Shown: positions 23,251-34,012, numbered from the stretch's first letter. The stretch is DNA of 64,000 nucleotides from Batillaria attramentaria (GCA_018292915.2 JACVVK020000172.1:267501-331500), one strand, 5' to 3'. Translations and numbers: made by a program. Notes: generated by a model from the sequence alone, not told the origin.

Positions 23251-23948
23251 CACATGCGCGCGCGCCTTACCTGTGCCACTTTTCACCGTCATCATGGCCA
23301 CCCTGTCCCCCATCACCGATGTACGGTGAAATAATTAGTACTTGCGCGAGGTAGTCTCCCTGACAGCAGCACCATCTCAAGTTTAAATAACACCCCTTTC
23401 CAGTCATCACCATTCATCCACCCCCTTCCCACCCCTTTCCTTCCCCTCCACCCATACGTCTCCACCCCTCCACCCACACTCCCATCATCCCCCACCTCTC
23501 CACGGAACCGCCCCCCCCCCCATCAAAATTGCTTCCATTGTCTTCCTTCCTCCTCCTCCCAGACTAAAGAGCTTGTAGGCAGAGTCGTCTCCCCTCTCAG
23601 CCTCCAGTCCTCGGAGCGCCATCTCTCGGATTCCTTCCTCTTCAACCCTCTCCCCGCCGCCATCTCGCCTGATTGTGCCCCCTGTTGGAGAAGCAGCGAG
23701 CAATCTAGAAGCGCCCCTACCGGCGGGACAACCACTCAGGGTAGAGAAGTGCTGCCAAGCTTTCAGTCAGATAAGGGGTTTCTCGGGCTTCAAGTTGAAG
23801 AGGCTTGCGTGGTGGTTGGGGTCCAGCGGTGGGAGAAACCAGCAAACACTGAGACTCTGAGAAAGCTTTTGGATTTGTTCAACCTTCTTTTTTTGTCTCG
23901 TCCGTGGCTCAGTCAGTGATCGAAGTCCTGCGTATACGGTCGAGCTGG
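23251..23948. other. Unassigned C-rich DNA, no gene seen
   Basis: Pyrimidine-rich (CCACCC, TCCTCC) sequence at 23385-23660, then mixed sequence. No supported coding frame. Confidence 0.35.
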
Positions 23949-24366
23949 CCATGCGTCGATACAAACATGTACTCACAGAGTTGTGAATGGGATTGTTGCA
24001 AGGAAAGGATCCCCAAGATACCACTTCCAAGTCAAAGATATGGAGGTCAACTGACCTGATCAATGCATCGCCACATGTGTCGGCCATGCGTCGATACAAA
24101 CATACATACACACAGAGAGTTGTGAATGGGATTGTTACAAGAAAGGATCCCCAAGATACCACTTTCAAGTCAAAGAAATGGAGGTCAACTGACCTGATCA
24201 ATGCATCGCCACATGTGTCGGCCATGCGTCGACACAAACATACATACACACACACAGTTGTGAATGGGATTGTCGCAAGAGGGGATCCTAAATATACCAT
24301 GTACAAGTCAAAGTGATGGAGGTCAAATGAGCTTATCTACACATCGTCACATGCCTACGTGCTTAC
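23949..24366. repeat. 135/138-bp tandem repeat, about three copies
   Basis: Copies start CCATGCGTCGATACAAACAT at 23949, 24084 and 24222, i.e. spacing 135 and 138 bp. Each contains GTTGTGAATGGGATTGT, GGATCC, CAAGTCAAAG and GGAGGTCAACTGACC; the third is more diverged at its end. Both spacings are multiples of three and a frame on each strand stays open across copies (minus strand to 179 codons). No domain is recognised. Confidence 0.9.
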
Positions 24367-24477
24367 GATACAATACAATACAATACAATACAATACGATA
24401 CGATACGATACGATACAATACAATACAATACAATACAATACACTACACTACACTACACTACGATACGATACAATACA
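24367..24477. repeat. Pentanucleotide array 1 (TACAA/TACGA/TACAC)
   Basis: About 22 pentamers in homogeneous runs: TACAA, TACGA, TACAA, TACAC, TACGA, TACAA. It has the same three unit types as the array at 25561. Confidence 0.95.
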
Positions 24478-24586
24478 TTATACCACTCTGCCACTATTAC
24501 AAGTCATGGTATAAAATCCATAATTCACCACATGTGGTATAAACATTGTACCCATGACAACCACGCGTGAATTTTATGGCCGTACC

Positions 24587-24987
24587 TAAAGGCCATGTCA
24601 CACGAGAGGGCAAAAACACTTGAAAACATTGTTTTCAGATGTTTCGCTGCGAAACAATGAGTTTTGTCGTGTGACATACTTCACAACAATGTTTTCAAAA
24701 CACTGTTTCGATCGTGTTTTCAGTTTTAGAGCCTGCCCTAAAATCCGAAAACATGTTTTGTGTTTAAATCAATGAAAGCCGCCGTGCGGAGTGTCAAGTG
24801 ACACCTTCCCGTATCCGCTCAGTCAACATGTATGTTTAAGGAAAAGAGACATCGACTTTACCCAGAAACCCCATCCAGAGTTATTTCATACGCATTGAAG
24901 TTCTACATACAAGAAAAGGGTGTCTAGTAAGGTAGGAATGTCTTGACCGTAGCAGGGAAACTTGTTTTCAGTGTGACATCGCCTTAA
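24587..24987. mobile_element. Candidate MITE with AAGGC.ATGTCACAC ends
   Basis: Left end TAAAGGCCATGTCACAC and reverse complement of the right end TTAAGGCGATGTCACAC agree at 15 of 17 positions. The interior has further fold-back words (TGTTTCGCTGCGAAACA, repeated TGTTTTCA). No clear TSD was found, so exact ends are uncertain. Confidence 0.55.
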
Positions 24988-25395
24988 AGAGTGAACAGGT
25001 ATTATCCCTAGCAGTGTTCCAGCAGTGTGTTCTGGTGAAAGGATTTGCGTCACAATATGACGCGAAAAGCGACTAAAGAATAATTTACGTCACGACATGA
25101 CGTAGTTCGACTTCGTACGGAAATGGGGACGAAGGAGCTTTGCCAGTCGCTTGACGTGGAATTGTTGATCTTTTGCTGCATGTTTTCAACAAGCGGTCGT
25201 GTTTGTGACAAGCGTAAGCCTAGTTCCAGTTCTCTACTAAGACGGAGGCTTCGAAACGGAAAAGCTGACTTCTCAAAGCCTATAGACGAAGCGAGGTAAA
25301 GCACCTCAGTCAGTGATGTCGCGTGAAGCATTTGGATTGCCGATGTCAGCTTTCAAATCAAAGACTTGAAATGCAGGTAGGGACGTGGTATAAAT
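24988..25395. other. Unassigned DNA, no gene seen
   Basis: Mixed sequence; a minus-strand frame at 25050-25331 (93 codons) has no recognisable domain. The words GACGCGAAAAGCGAC and ACGTCACGACATGACGTAG are locally palindromic. Confidence 0.35.
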
Positions 25396-25555
25396 AATTT
25401 TCCCAATTCGGTGCCCCCGATTACGTAAAATACACCACACTCGTTTGTTGATTTCGACCGTAAAACTGCTCGTTAAAACTCGCAGTTTTACGGTCGAAAT
25501 CAACAAACTCGTGTGGTGTATTTTCCGTAATCGGGGGCACCTCATTGTGAAAACT
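25396..25555. repeat. Long fold-back: two 60-bp arms, 12-bp loop
   Basis: Left arm 25410-25469 starts GGTGCCCCCGATTACG; right arm 25482-25541 is its reverse complement with 3 mismatches in 60. The loop is 25470-25481. Pairing weakens but continues for about 12 bp outward on each side (TTTTCCCAAT against ATTGTGAAAA). Transcription would give a hairpin with a stem of 60 to 70 bp. It lies just left of pentamer array 2. Confidence 0.93.
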
Positions 25556-25560
25556 CTATA

Positions 25561-26199
25561 TACACTACACTACACTACACTACGATACGATACGATACGA
25601 TACAATACAATACACTACACTACACTACACTACGATACGATACGATACGATACAATACAATACAATACAATACACTACACTACACTACACTACACTACAC
25701 TACACTACACTACACTACGATACGATACGATACGATACAATACAATACAATACAATACACTACGATACGATACGATACGATACGATACGATACACTACAC
25801 TACACTACACTACGATACGATACGATACGATACGATACAATACAATACAATACACTACACTACACTACACTACACTACACTACGATACGATACGATACGA
25901 TACGATACGATACAATACACTACACTACACTACACTACACTACACTACACTACACTACACTACGATACGATACGATACGATACGATACGATACGATACGA
26001 TACGATACAATACAATACACTACAATACAAAACACTACACTACACTACACTACACTACACTACACTACGATACGATACGATACGATACGATACACTACAC
26101 TACACTACACTACACTACACTACACTACACTACACTACACTACACTACGATACGATACAATACAATACAATACAATACAATACAATACAATACAATACA
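25561..26199. repeat. Pentanucleotide array 2 (TACAC/TACGA/TACAA), 0.64 kb
   Basis: About 128 pentamers, nearly all TACAC, TACGA or TACAA, arranged in homogeneous runs of 2 to 11 that recur in the order TACAC, TACGA, TACAA. The Tyr/Thr/Ile-rich frame across it (261 codons) is an artefact. The right edge joins a retroelement-type 3' end. Confidence 0.97.
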
Positions 26200-26245
26200 T
26201 GTTTATTGTCCTTATAAAGGCGTTCAATAAAGCGAGAACTCAGCA
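26190..26245 (-). mobile_element. LINE-type 3' end with (TATTG)n tail
   Basis: On the minus strand CCTTTATAAGGACAATAAAC is followed by ATG and then (TATTG)n, which is the TACAA run of the pentamer array read in reverse. An AATAAA-type signal lies directly before a pentamer tail. Confidence 0.5.
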
Positions 26246-26562
26246 GGTCTGGGATCAAGCAACAGAATCGCCCCCTATCCTTGTAGTTCAGTTTACTCAT
26301 GGTCATACTGTGTTGACAGCTGAGAGCATACAGAACGAAGGCGCAGTTATTGCGCGAATTGTTTTTTGACGAATGAGGTTTTTTTTTTTTTTTAATTAGA
26401 CAGAAATGCGTTTCAGTTCTGATTGTTTTCCTTTTTGTGGATGTGACTACGACATTGTTTGAAATCCAGATAGTACGATTTTTTTTTAAAAACTGCATAT
26501 TTACTTTAAAACAAATCAAAACAAACAAAACGAAACAAGAAAGAAACTCTGCACTCTATAGA
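26246..26562. other. Unassigned AT-rich DNA
   Basis: Could be the 3' untranslated part of the LINE whose tail is at 26190, but I see no protein match. A T-run lies at 26380-26393. Confidence 0.3.
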
Positions 26563-26576
26563 ATAACCGAGCCGCT

Positions 26577-26742
26577 GGATGGGTGGGTGTTTAGGAGTTT
26601 CAACGTCCTTTTTCACCACGTAAGAGTGATATCAAAGATGGGGAAACGAGAGAAAGGCCAGCACAAATATTTAGCCCCCGCCGGGGTTCAAACTCACGAC
26701 CCGAGCATTGAGAGTCCAACGCTCTATCATTCGGCTCCCCGG
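26577..26742 (-). mobile_element. SINE-B copy 2 (minus strand)
   Basis: Right end gives the head (box A region CCGAATGATAG, then GGACTCTCAATGCTCGGGTCG); body words GGCTAAATATTTGTGCTGG and CTTTGATATCACTCTTACG; tail CACCCACCCATC. ATAACCGAGC (26563) and ATAACCGGGC (26743) are a degenerate TSD. Confidence 0.8.
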
Positions 26743-26759
26743 ATAACCGGGCGGATATT

Positions 26760-27974
26760 CAAGATAATTAAGTGATGCCATTGACAAGGATCTGGCTAAC
26801 GTTACTCACAAAGATGGTACGTGTATTGTAGGATTGAAAGTCGTTGACCTCAGCCCAGGCCGCCCCGGAAAGCAGCAAACCGCTGCCATTGTCCAGGACC
26901 GTTAGAACTCGTGCAGGTCCAGCAAAGGGACGTTTAGAGCCTTGTCCAACACCTCCCACAAAGGAGGCAGCTCATTCAGCAGGGACTTCCATTCAGGTGC
27001 TCCCGATCAAGCCTGTAGTTACTGGGATTGTTGTGTCTGTGGTTGGTGTCTACAGACCCCCTGCACAGTCATCAGGAAAAAAGGCCCAAACCCCATGGAT
27101 TTAGTCAGCGCTTACACCCCTTTTCCAAGTGAAAGTACCACTGTTCCGGTTACCCAATACTCCGTGGGTGTACATTCACAACCACCGCCGTCGCTTCCGC
27201 ACAAAGAACCAGAGTGATGGGCCTTTGTACCGGAGTGATGGCCCTTTGTGCCGGAATCTGCCGAGCGCGATAGCATTGTTCGGGCCCTAGTCGCGCCCGC
27301 AACATTACAACGCTGCAGGATAAAGGAGCATTTTGTAGACGAATGGATGTTGTGTGTGTGAAATTTCATCCTCCCCGACTTGAGTTTCGGCGCGGTATGT
27401 GTGGTGTGGGACCACGTCTCAAATGTCTCCATACTGACTGACTCAGTCAGGAAAACAGTTCAAAGCTGTAGTTGCGTTCTGTAAACACGAGTAAACTGAT
27501 CCCACGCAGATCTAAAGGCTCGCTGATCACGTCTGTTCTCAGTGTGGCTGTGTGTGTAATTGGCTGTTGAGCCACGAGGTCGGGAACGTTGTATAGAGCG
27601 CCCAGGACACGCCTCAGCTTTGTTGTGGCGAAGCCTTGTTTGTGTCCAGAAGAATGCAACGCACAGCAATCAGCTGTTCGATTCTTTCAGTTCTTTCAGC
27701 ACCCCGTCATTCACCCTCGCCGGTTCCTCTAGGTCAAGGTCAGTAGGGCAGAGAATCCAGCGTGACAATGGGCTCGTGCCTGGCTATTGTTGCCCTCAAC
27801 TATTATTGCAACAACAATGTTTCTGATTGTTGTGCTTTACACGCGTGCCCGTAACGGGTGTTTTCCCCATTGACTGGCTGCTATGTGTGGAGGAGCTGGG
27901 GCGTGCTGCTATTGTAGTTTCCCGCCATTCATTGAGAAACCGGAACGTCTGGCAGTGCATGGGAAATCTGGGGG
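26760..27974. other. Unassigned DNA, no gene seen
   Basis: Several frames of 60 to 106 codons overlap on both strands without recognisable domains. No SINE or microsatellite of note. Confidence 0.35.
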
Positions 27975-28079
27975 GCACTTTGGGGACGTGTTAGCTGTTA
28001 ATAGTGCAGTCATGACGTAACAAAGGGGAAGTCGGAATGGACCGCGGCCTTTATCAGAACAAGAAGCGGTGGTGACTCC
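27975..28079. repeat. Segmental duplicate, copy 1 (one TGACGTAAC unit)
   Basis: GGACGTGTTAGCT, AGTGCAGTCATGACGTAAC, GGAAGTCGGAATGGACC and TTTATCAG recur in order at 28368-28545. This copy has a single AGTCATGACGTAAC unit. Confidence 0.8.
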
Positions 28080-28091
28080 CAGTGGGGAAGG

Positions 28092-28273
28092 TAGTGAGCC
28101 GGGATAGCTGAATGGTAGAGCGTTGGGCTTTCAGTGCTTGGGTCGTGAGTTCGAATTCCGACTGAGGCCAAATATTTTTGCTGGCTTTTTTCTCGTTGCC
28201 CCGTCTTTGATTTCACCCGTAGTGGTGGGAAAGGACGTTAAACTCCCAAACACCCACACAACCACCCACCCAC
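28092..28273 (+). mobile_element. SINE-B copy 3, full length with TSD
   Basis: Head with GGGATAGCTGAATGGTAGAG and box B GAGTTCGAATTCC, body and CCCACC-rich tail. CCCAGTGGGGAAGG at 28078-28091 and CCCAGTGGGAAGG at 28274-28286 form the TSD, with one G difference. Confidence 0.92.
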
Positions 28274-28367
28274 CCCAGTGGGAAGGCACAGAGAAAGGCA
28301 GCAAAGTACAGTCTAGGAGTAGGACTCGCTTGTAGTAGAGGAGTGGATAACCTGAAAAGACCTTGTG

Positions 28368-28545
28368 GACGTGTTAGCTCTTAGTAGCGCAGTCGTGACG
28401 TAACAGTCGTGACGTAACAGTCGTGACGTAACAGTCGTGACGTAACAGTCGTGACGTAACAGTCGTGACGTAACAGTCGTGACGTAACAGAGGGAAGTCA
28501 GAATGGACCACGGCGTTTATCAGGAGAAACAACGGTGACTGCCAG
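28368..28545. repeat. Segmental duplicate, copy 2, with 14-bp x7 array
   Basis: It matches 27975-28079, but AGTCGTGACGTAAC is repeated seven times without change at 28391-28488. Each unit contains TGACGTAA, a CRE-like bZIP half-palindrome. Confidence 0.93.
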
Positions 28546-28589
28546 AAGGAGTGGGTGGGTGGGTGGTTGGGATTTTAACGTCCTTCATT

Positions 28590-28639
28590 TGTCCTGGTGT
28601 TGTTATGCACAAGGCAAATAAAATCCTTGAAACAGGCAG
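28590..28639 (+). other. Possible retroelement 3' end
   Basis: TTATGCACAAGGCAAATAAAATCC ends with an AATAAAA signal; similar words occur near 7085. It hosts the insertion site of SINE-B copy 4. Confidence 0.3.
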
Positions 28640-28763
28640 GGTGAGTGGGTGGGTGTATGGAAGTTTCACGTCCTTTTCCACCATGTAAGGGTGATATCAA
28701 AGTCGGGGCAACGAGAAAAAGGCCAGCACAAATATTTGGCCCTTCCGGGATTCGAACTCACGA
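28640..28763 (-). mobile_element. SINE-B copy 4, 5'-truncated, with 15-bp TSD
   Basis: CCTTGAAACAGGCAG at 28625-28639 and 28764-28778 is a perfect TSD. In sense orientation the copy begins at (GG)TCGTGAGTTCG, within 2 nt of the truncation point of the nested copy at 4577. Box A is absent and box B is GAGTTCGAATCCC. Confidence 0.93.
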
Positions 28764-28779
28764 CCTTGAAACAGGCAGA

Positions 28780-29599
28780 ATTGTTCGGGTGAGACAAGCG
28801 GCTGCACAGTTCCCGATTTCGAACTTTCTGTACTTTTACCGAGGACCTTAGTCTGTGCTCGTAACACGGTTGTTTGACGTATATACCACACACCCCCAAG
28901 CACAGTGACAGATCGGATCTCAAATATTGAAATAATCCAAATGAATTAGACTTCCGCTACCGTGGCATCGTTTCTGAACTTGGTTCTAGAAGTTTCCCGC
29001 GTCTTCCATCTTTCACGGACGTGGTCTTACACCATCAGTCAAACCGTTAATGATGACAAAACATGATGATGAAACAAATGATGACCAGCTTAGTGCCTCT
29101 CCCTACACTAACTATCCTCACCTGATCCTGTACTCTGTCAGAACCGCTATTGTTCTGGCATTGTTCATGTGTGTAAATCGCTTGGAGTGGAATCAAGCGA
29201 GATTTCTGCTCTAGTTCTTTGGCAGCTACTTGACCCAATCCGGTGCATTGTGGGGCAAGGCGCTCTTGACCCGTATATCTCAAGAATTCTGTCATTATCG
29301 GTTCTTTACCTGGATCCTGGTTTTGGTCGATGGCTGGCGCTCTGGTTCACCTGGCAAGGGATCGACTGGCAGTTTGATTTTTGGTCCTACCATGAAGAAA
29401 CTGCTGATGTGGAACTCTAGGAATATAGTGGTGGGTGTACATATCGCCGCTATGGCAGTTGCAAGATATTTACTGTGATAATCTTAATGATCTTCTAGCT
29501 GTTCTACTGTGAACCGTTTTTCCTTCGCAGGCAAGTTATTTTCACAGCAGACAAATTGGCCATTTTCGCGCAATAAACGATTTTTTAAAAAATGTGAAG
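28780..29599. other. Unassigned DNA, no gene seen
   Basis: Plus-strand frames at 29169-29478 contain hydrophobic stretches but no recognisable family. Confidence 0.35.

Positions 29600-29674
<75 letters not shown>
29600..29674. repeat. (TG)37 microsatellite
   Basis: Uninterrupted TG dinucleotides. Confidence 0.98.
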
Positions 29675-29675
<1 letters not shown>

Positions 29676-29789
29676 ATGCTTGAAGGGTCTGAATGATGTT
29701 TTGACTGGACTTGCGGCCTTAGCTTATTAGCAAATACTCCGTATATAAATCTTTGTATTTTTTAAGTACAGGGTGGGCTTTGCATCATT

Positions 29790-29848
29790 AAGTGCGTGCG
29801 TGCGTGCGTGCGTGCGTGCGTGTATGTGATCGATAGCACGCACGCACT
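29790..29848. repeat. (GTGC)n with inverted partner
   Basis: About 8 GTGC units are followed after ATGTGATCGAT by GCACGCACGCAC, so the locus can fold back. Confidence 0.9.
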
Positions 29849-29849
29849 C

Positions 29850-30658
29850 ACCGACACACACCCAACCGACTTAATCACCAACACTAAAACTCCCAACACT
29901 GGTTCTCAGTGCTAGAGGGTGTTTGAGATTAAAAATTGAATTCTCTGACTTCCCTCCTCCCTTCTTCAATCAGCTTAAGCAGAGAAATTCCAAAATGCGT
30001 GAATAAATCCCCAGCCTCGGCCAGCAGAAATCGAAGAGCAAGGCAAGCGCCAGCGTAATTTTTTCTCCCTGAAGAAATGTGGCCGAGAACGCGTGGAAAC
30101 CGGCACACGGAGGAAACGATCGGGAGGGGAATCTTTTCAGGCCCCATCAGGCCACTTCCGGCACGTGCAGCAGAGGACCCTGGGACAGGTCACGTGACTA
30201 CTTCAGGCTCGGGCCTCCACCGGAAGTAGAGGGGGCTTTGATGACGGGGTAGTCGCGAAACATCGAAACCATTTTCAGTTCCTTCTATTAATGGGGGCTG
30301 GGTAGAGGGAGGGGGGGGGTGAGAATGGGGGATTCACGAAAAATGGACCGGTTTATTCTGATCGAGTAAAGTCGACGTCTTTGTGCACAGTGTTTTGGTC
30401 CCGACTGTCTGACATAATCGTGACCTGGTCCATGGAATTCATCTGGTGCTGCAAGTGGTCTTTGGGATTTCAGCTTCGTTCCACAGCGTGTGTCTCATCC
30501 TTTCGTGTAAAGATAAACATGGCTGTTCAAATGTCTGATTAGCAAAAGGTTCAAAACACCTGTAGGGAACAATAGACTTTTTTTTGGGGGGGGGGGACAA
30601 AGAAACATAAGGACAGACCTAGAAATATATTTGTAACCTCAATGCCCTGTGAAAAACT

Positions 30659-30660
<2 letters not shown>
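29850..30660. other. Unassigned DNA, no gene seen
   Basis: A CpG-containing segment at 30100-30240 (GGCACGTGCAG, GGTCACGTGACT: two E-box-type CACGTG words). No supported gene. Confidence 0.35.

Positions 30661-30661
<1 letters not shown>

Positions 30662-30733
<72 letters not shown>
30662..30733. repeat. (CA)36 microsatellite
   Basis: Uninterrupted CA dinucleotides, directly adjoining a LINE-type 3' end. Confidence 0.98.
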
Positions 30734-30736
<3 letters not shown>

Positions 30737-30830
30737 ACAATGACAATGACAATGACACTTTATTTTCCAAGGATAGAAGATTAGGTGCGCAGACCTGTCT
30801 TACATCTTGTCCTTGCTACTCTACACACAC
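30734..30830 (-). mobile_element. LINE-type 3' end with (ATTGTC)n tail
   Basis: On the minus strand GGAAAATAAAGTGTC is followed by three ATTGTC units and then (TG)n. AATAAA precedes a hexamer tail. Confidence 0.5.
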
Positions 30831-30980
30831 ACACACACGGTTGCTAAACTACTATCAGCTGCTACAGTAATAAGGTGAACTCATAGTCAGTAATATATAA
30901 ACAAGGCAAAGCACGTTTCAAAATTCAAAAACAAACACCACACACTAATACATGTACATGTAGTACAAACACATAATTAC

Positions 30981-30984
<4 letters not shown>

Positions 30985-31028
<44 letters not shown>
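30985..31028. repeat. (GA)22 microsatellite
   Basis: Uninterrupted GA dinucleotides. Confidence 0.97.
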
Positions 31029-31030
<2 letters not shown>

Positions 31031-31759
31031 CAAAATGAAAGTATACAGGTTATTGGGTTACGAATATTTAGCCGATGAACTGATAGTGGAAGTTCAAAAT
31101 AACTATAAAACGTGTTTTCTTGGATTTTAAAGAGAATACACAGAATTTAGTTTTTTTCCCGATGTCCATAAACTATGATCATGAGTAATAACACCGCTGA
31201 GAGACCCACTGCACACAATCGTTAATCAGGAATTTATGTACGTACGTTACATGTTACACAATCAACAGCTGCTCATGGAATTTTTGCATGAAAGGAATTT
31301 ATCATCGCGCTTCGTCTGTAACCTGGGTATGTGAGACGTGATAAATTCCGCCCATAACAATAGGACACACGCCGCTGTTACGACGGCTGCTATTGGCTAA
31401 CTTGGCACCCCGTGTATGCCTTGCTCTGGGTCTGGTTTCATCAGGTTTTGACGCGTCCTATCTGCAAGCTGCGCGTTAATCCGGGGTAAAGGAGCTCAGG
31501 TTACCACGTGACAGGAGTGCACAAAATGGCGCCACGTGGTGTTGGAACTAGTAATCCCGAAGACTCGGTCCACCGATTAAATGCGCGTATGTTCATTTGA
31601 AAGCGTGTGTCGGCTTAAAATTGCATTAATAAAGTTTTAGGACTGTTTTGTTTTACAGTTTGTGCACGTCAGTACAAACAATGAACAGTTGTGTCATGCG
31701 CGTTCTCACACAAACGTTGGAGATTAATTCCATGACATCTTCATGTTAATTGTACAAGT

Positions 31760-31760
<1 letters not shown>
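31029..31760. other. Unassigned DNA, some CpG-rich parts
   Basis: At 31350-31560 a less repetitive, CpG-containing stretch includes AACAATAGG and CTATTGGCTAAC (Sox-like and CCAAT-like words). No coding frame is supported. Confidence 0.3.
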
Positions 31761-31841
<81 letters not shown>

Positions 31842-31930
31842 CGCTCACTGAAATTAGTGATTGGTGTGTATGTGTCTTTCACTTTACCTTCATGTGCGTC
31901 CCTTTCAGATGTAGACAGTTTCAGAAACAA
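31761..31930. repeat. (CA)40 with a flank repeated at 34600
   Basis: (CA)n spans 31761-31840. The flank TTCATGTGCGTCCC, then AGTTTCAGAAACAACTGACAT, resembles TTCATGTACATACCCC, then AATTTCAGAAACTACTGACCT at 34608-34660. Confidence 0.8.
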
Positions 31931-32764
31931 CTGACATACGACAACAAACTAAACAAACAACAACAAATCCATATGAAAACAGACCAACCCAAAAACGAAA
32001 ACAGTCAACAGCAGCAAAACAACAACAACAACAACAATCCAAGCAAACAAACAATTGGGGAAAAACATAGATAGGAGAACTAAATAAAGCATCTCAGCAA
32101 CAAAACATCTTCACCCACTAACTACCCACTTTTACCACTCACCATTCACCACACCCACGCCTTTTTTTATTAATCAGAAAGAGGAAAAAAGGAAAAAGAA
32201 AAAAAGAAAGCGAGGGGAGGGGGGAGGGGGGAAACCGCGGTTGGTCGTTTTTTGTGTTTCTTTGTTGTTGTTGTTGTTTTTAACGGACATCTATTATCTG
32301 TTTCCCAGCCTTTCCTGGGCAGAGTTTCTACAGAAGTGCGAGAAGGTGTGCATTATGAATGGTATTCCACAGCGAGGCCCCTCACACAATTAGCGCCCTC
32401 TCGCATGACGTCTGCCGGCTATGTTAATGAGCTCAAGGGAGGTCACTCCTAATGTCCCGAGAACACACGACACCCCATGACGTAACATTACCGGGTGATT
32501 GTCGTTTGTTGGGACCTCGTGTGGGCGCCGGTCGCGTTGTAAATGGGAGTTGTTGTTTATGGTCATGTAGCCATGCATTATTTCCAAACACGATCACAAC
32601 CTGTGTCACGGTCACAGGACACCAGGTGATAAAGTCAATCAAGCATGAATTTTAATGACTGTAACTGTATGGCTTTCTGGTTACTGGTCCTCCCAAAGTT
32701 TGGCAGATGTCTCTAGAACGGAAACTTGAACAAAAAATGGCCACAAATCATTGCTTTTCTGTTC
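31931..32764. other. CAA-rich patch, then possible regulatory-type DNA
   Basis: CAA/CAAA-rich to about 32060. At 32370-32600 the sequence has CpGs, TGACGTAAC, CAATTAG, TAATGAG and TTGTTTATG (homeobox- and Fox-like words). This is suggestive only. Confidence 0.3.
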
Positions 32765-33205
32765 ATCTGTATTCAAAATTCTATAGCATTTCATTTTATG
32801 TTCAGAATTTTGTAGTATTTCTTGTATGTTAAAAATTCTATGGCATTTTATTCTGTATTCAGAATTCATAATAAGATTAAGAATGAGAATAACTTTATTA
32901 ATCCCCTCAGCTCTTTACACAAGAACAGAATCTCCACGTAAAAAACATCAACCATGCACCCATACGCACTCTTCACTCATACACCCATCACATACACTCA
33001 TGGCAGTAATACTGTAATAATTAAGAACACAATTTCTTAAGAACTGAATTTCATAATTAAGAACAGAACTGTAATTCAAAAACATAATACTACTTCAGTC
33101 CATCAGAGAAACAACATTCTGTGTCATATCATCTATATTCAAAATTCTACGGTATTAATTTTCATCTATATTCGAAATTATATTGTACTCCATCTATAGT
33201 CCAAA
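32765..33205. repeat. Degenerate AT-rich tandem repeat split by a LINE-type end
   Basis: TATTCAAAATTCTA-like words recur about every 40 bp at 32770-32870 and again at 33130-33205. Between them lies the element at 32875. Confidence 0.5.
32875..32930 (-). mobile_element. LINE-type 3' end
   Basis: On the minus strand GGGATTAATAAAGTT is followed by ATTCTCATTCTTAATC, i.e. an AATAAA signal and a short hexamer-like tail. Confidence 0.4.
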
Positions 33206-34012
33206 TTTCAACTGTACTGTGTTGTGAAGTTAGGGAACGTTCCTTTCATGTATCGATTTTGTTTCTGGTCTGTGATGACACGACATTTTAAATGTGTGTC
33301 GTTTACTGCTTTGATGACGACAGTATTTGCACTGTCGATAAAACTGAACAGTATTGATATGAAAGGGAAGTATTGTTAACCGATAGATGTATCAGCAATT
33401 GTTTTATCTCCCTTGTGTGCTTGTTTTGCTGTTGAGTTTCCCCAGACTCAGTTCGCAGTGTGTTTTGTCATTGGTTTCTTCTTCTTTCTTTTTTTGTTTT
33501 GTTTTGTTGATTGTGTTTCAGGAGTGGCAGAGTTTTATGTTAGTCTTTCCTATGTGCTTTCATTCCGGGGAAGATAGTGTGGTCTCACGCATGCAAAACA
33601 CAAAGATAAAATCTGTTTGAATGCATTTTATTAATCGCAAAACACGGTCCAAACTTTTGTACAGATCCTTACTTTTCCTGAAAACCTTTCAGACAGGCAC
33701 ATACAATCATTCACGTAGAAATTACCTGTCTTCATTGCTTTCAAGATCATCATTTGGTCATGAATTGAAGTGTGCCCATGACATCAAAACACGTTGCAAA
33801 ACCCTTGTTGACTTTGTTAACATGTTAAAGAAAGATTGGAGACTGTTTTTGACTATACTGTCTTGAGGCGGTGTATTTTGGACGAATGAAAGGCGTTTCT
33901 GGAAGCAGCCATACTATTTAGTCCTTCAGCCAATCGATGAGGGACTGATGTTTTTAGTGGGTGGTCTGTTATTGATTTTCTGTTAGTCCACATTGACAGT
34001 CAGTTTGCAGAC
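33206..34012. other. Unassigned DNA, no gene seen
   Basis: Adjacent plus-strand frames at 33387-33620 and 33621-33866 have no recognisable domain. Confidence 0.35.

Noticed and set aside
22734..23279. 181-codon Cys/Val-rich open frame (and others like it at each TG or CA repeat)
   Set aside because: It is only the translation of dinucleotide repeats and their punctuating words; all frames and both strands behave the same way.
25445..26230. 261-codon Tyr/Thr/Ile-rich open frame
   Set aside because: It follows the pentanucleotide array. A 15-bp cycle without stops gives a long frame with no coding meaning.
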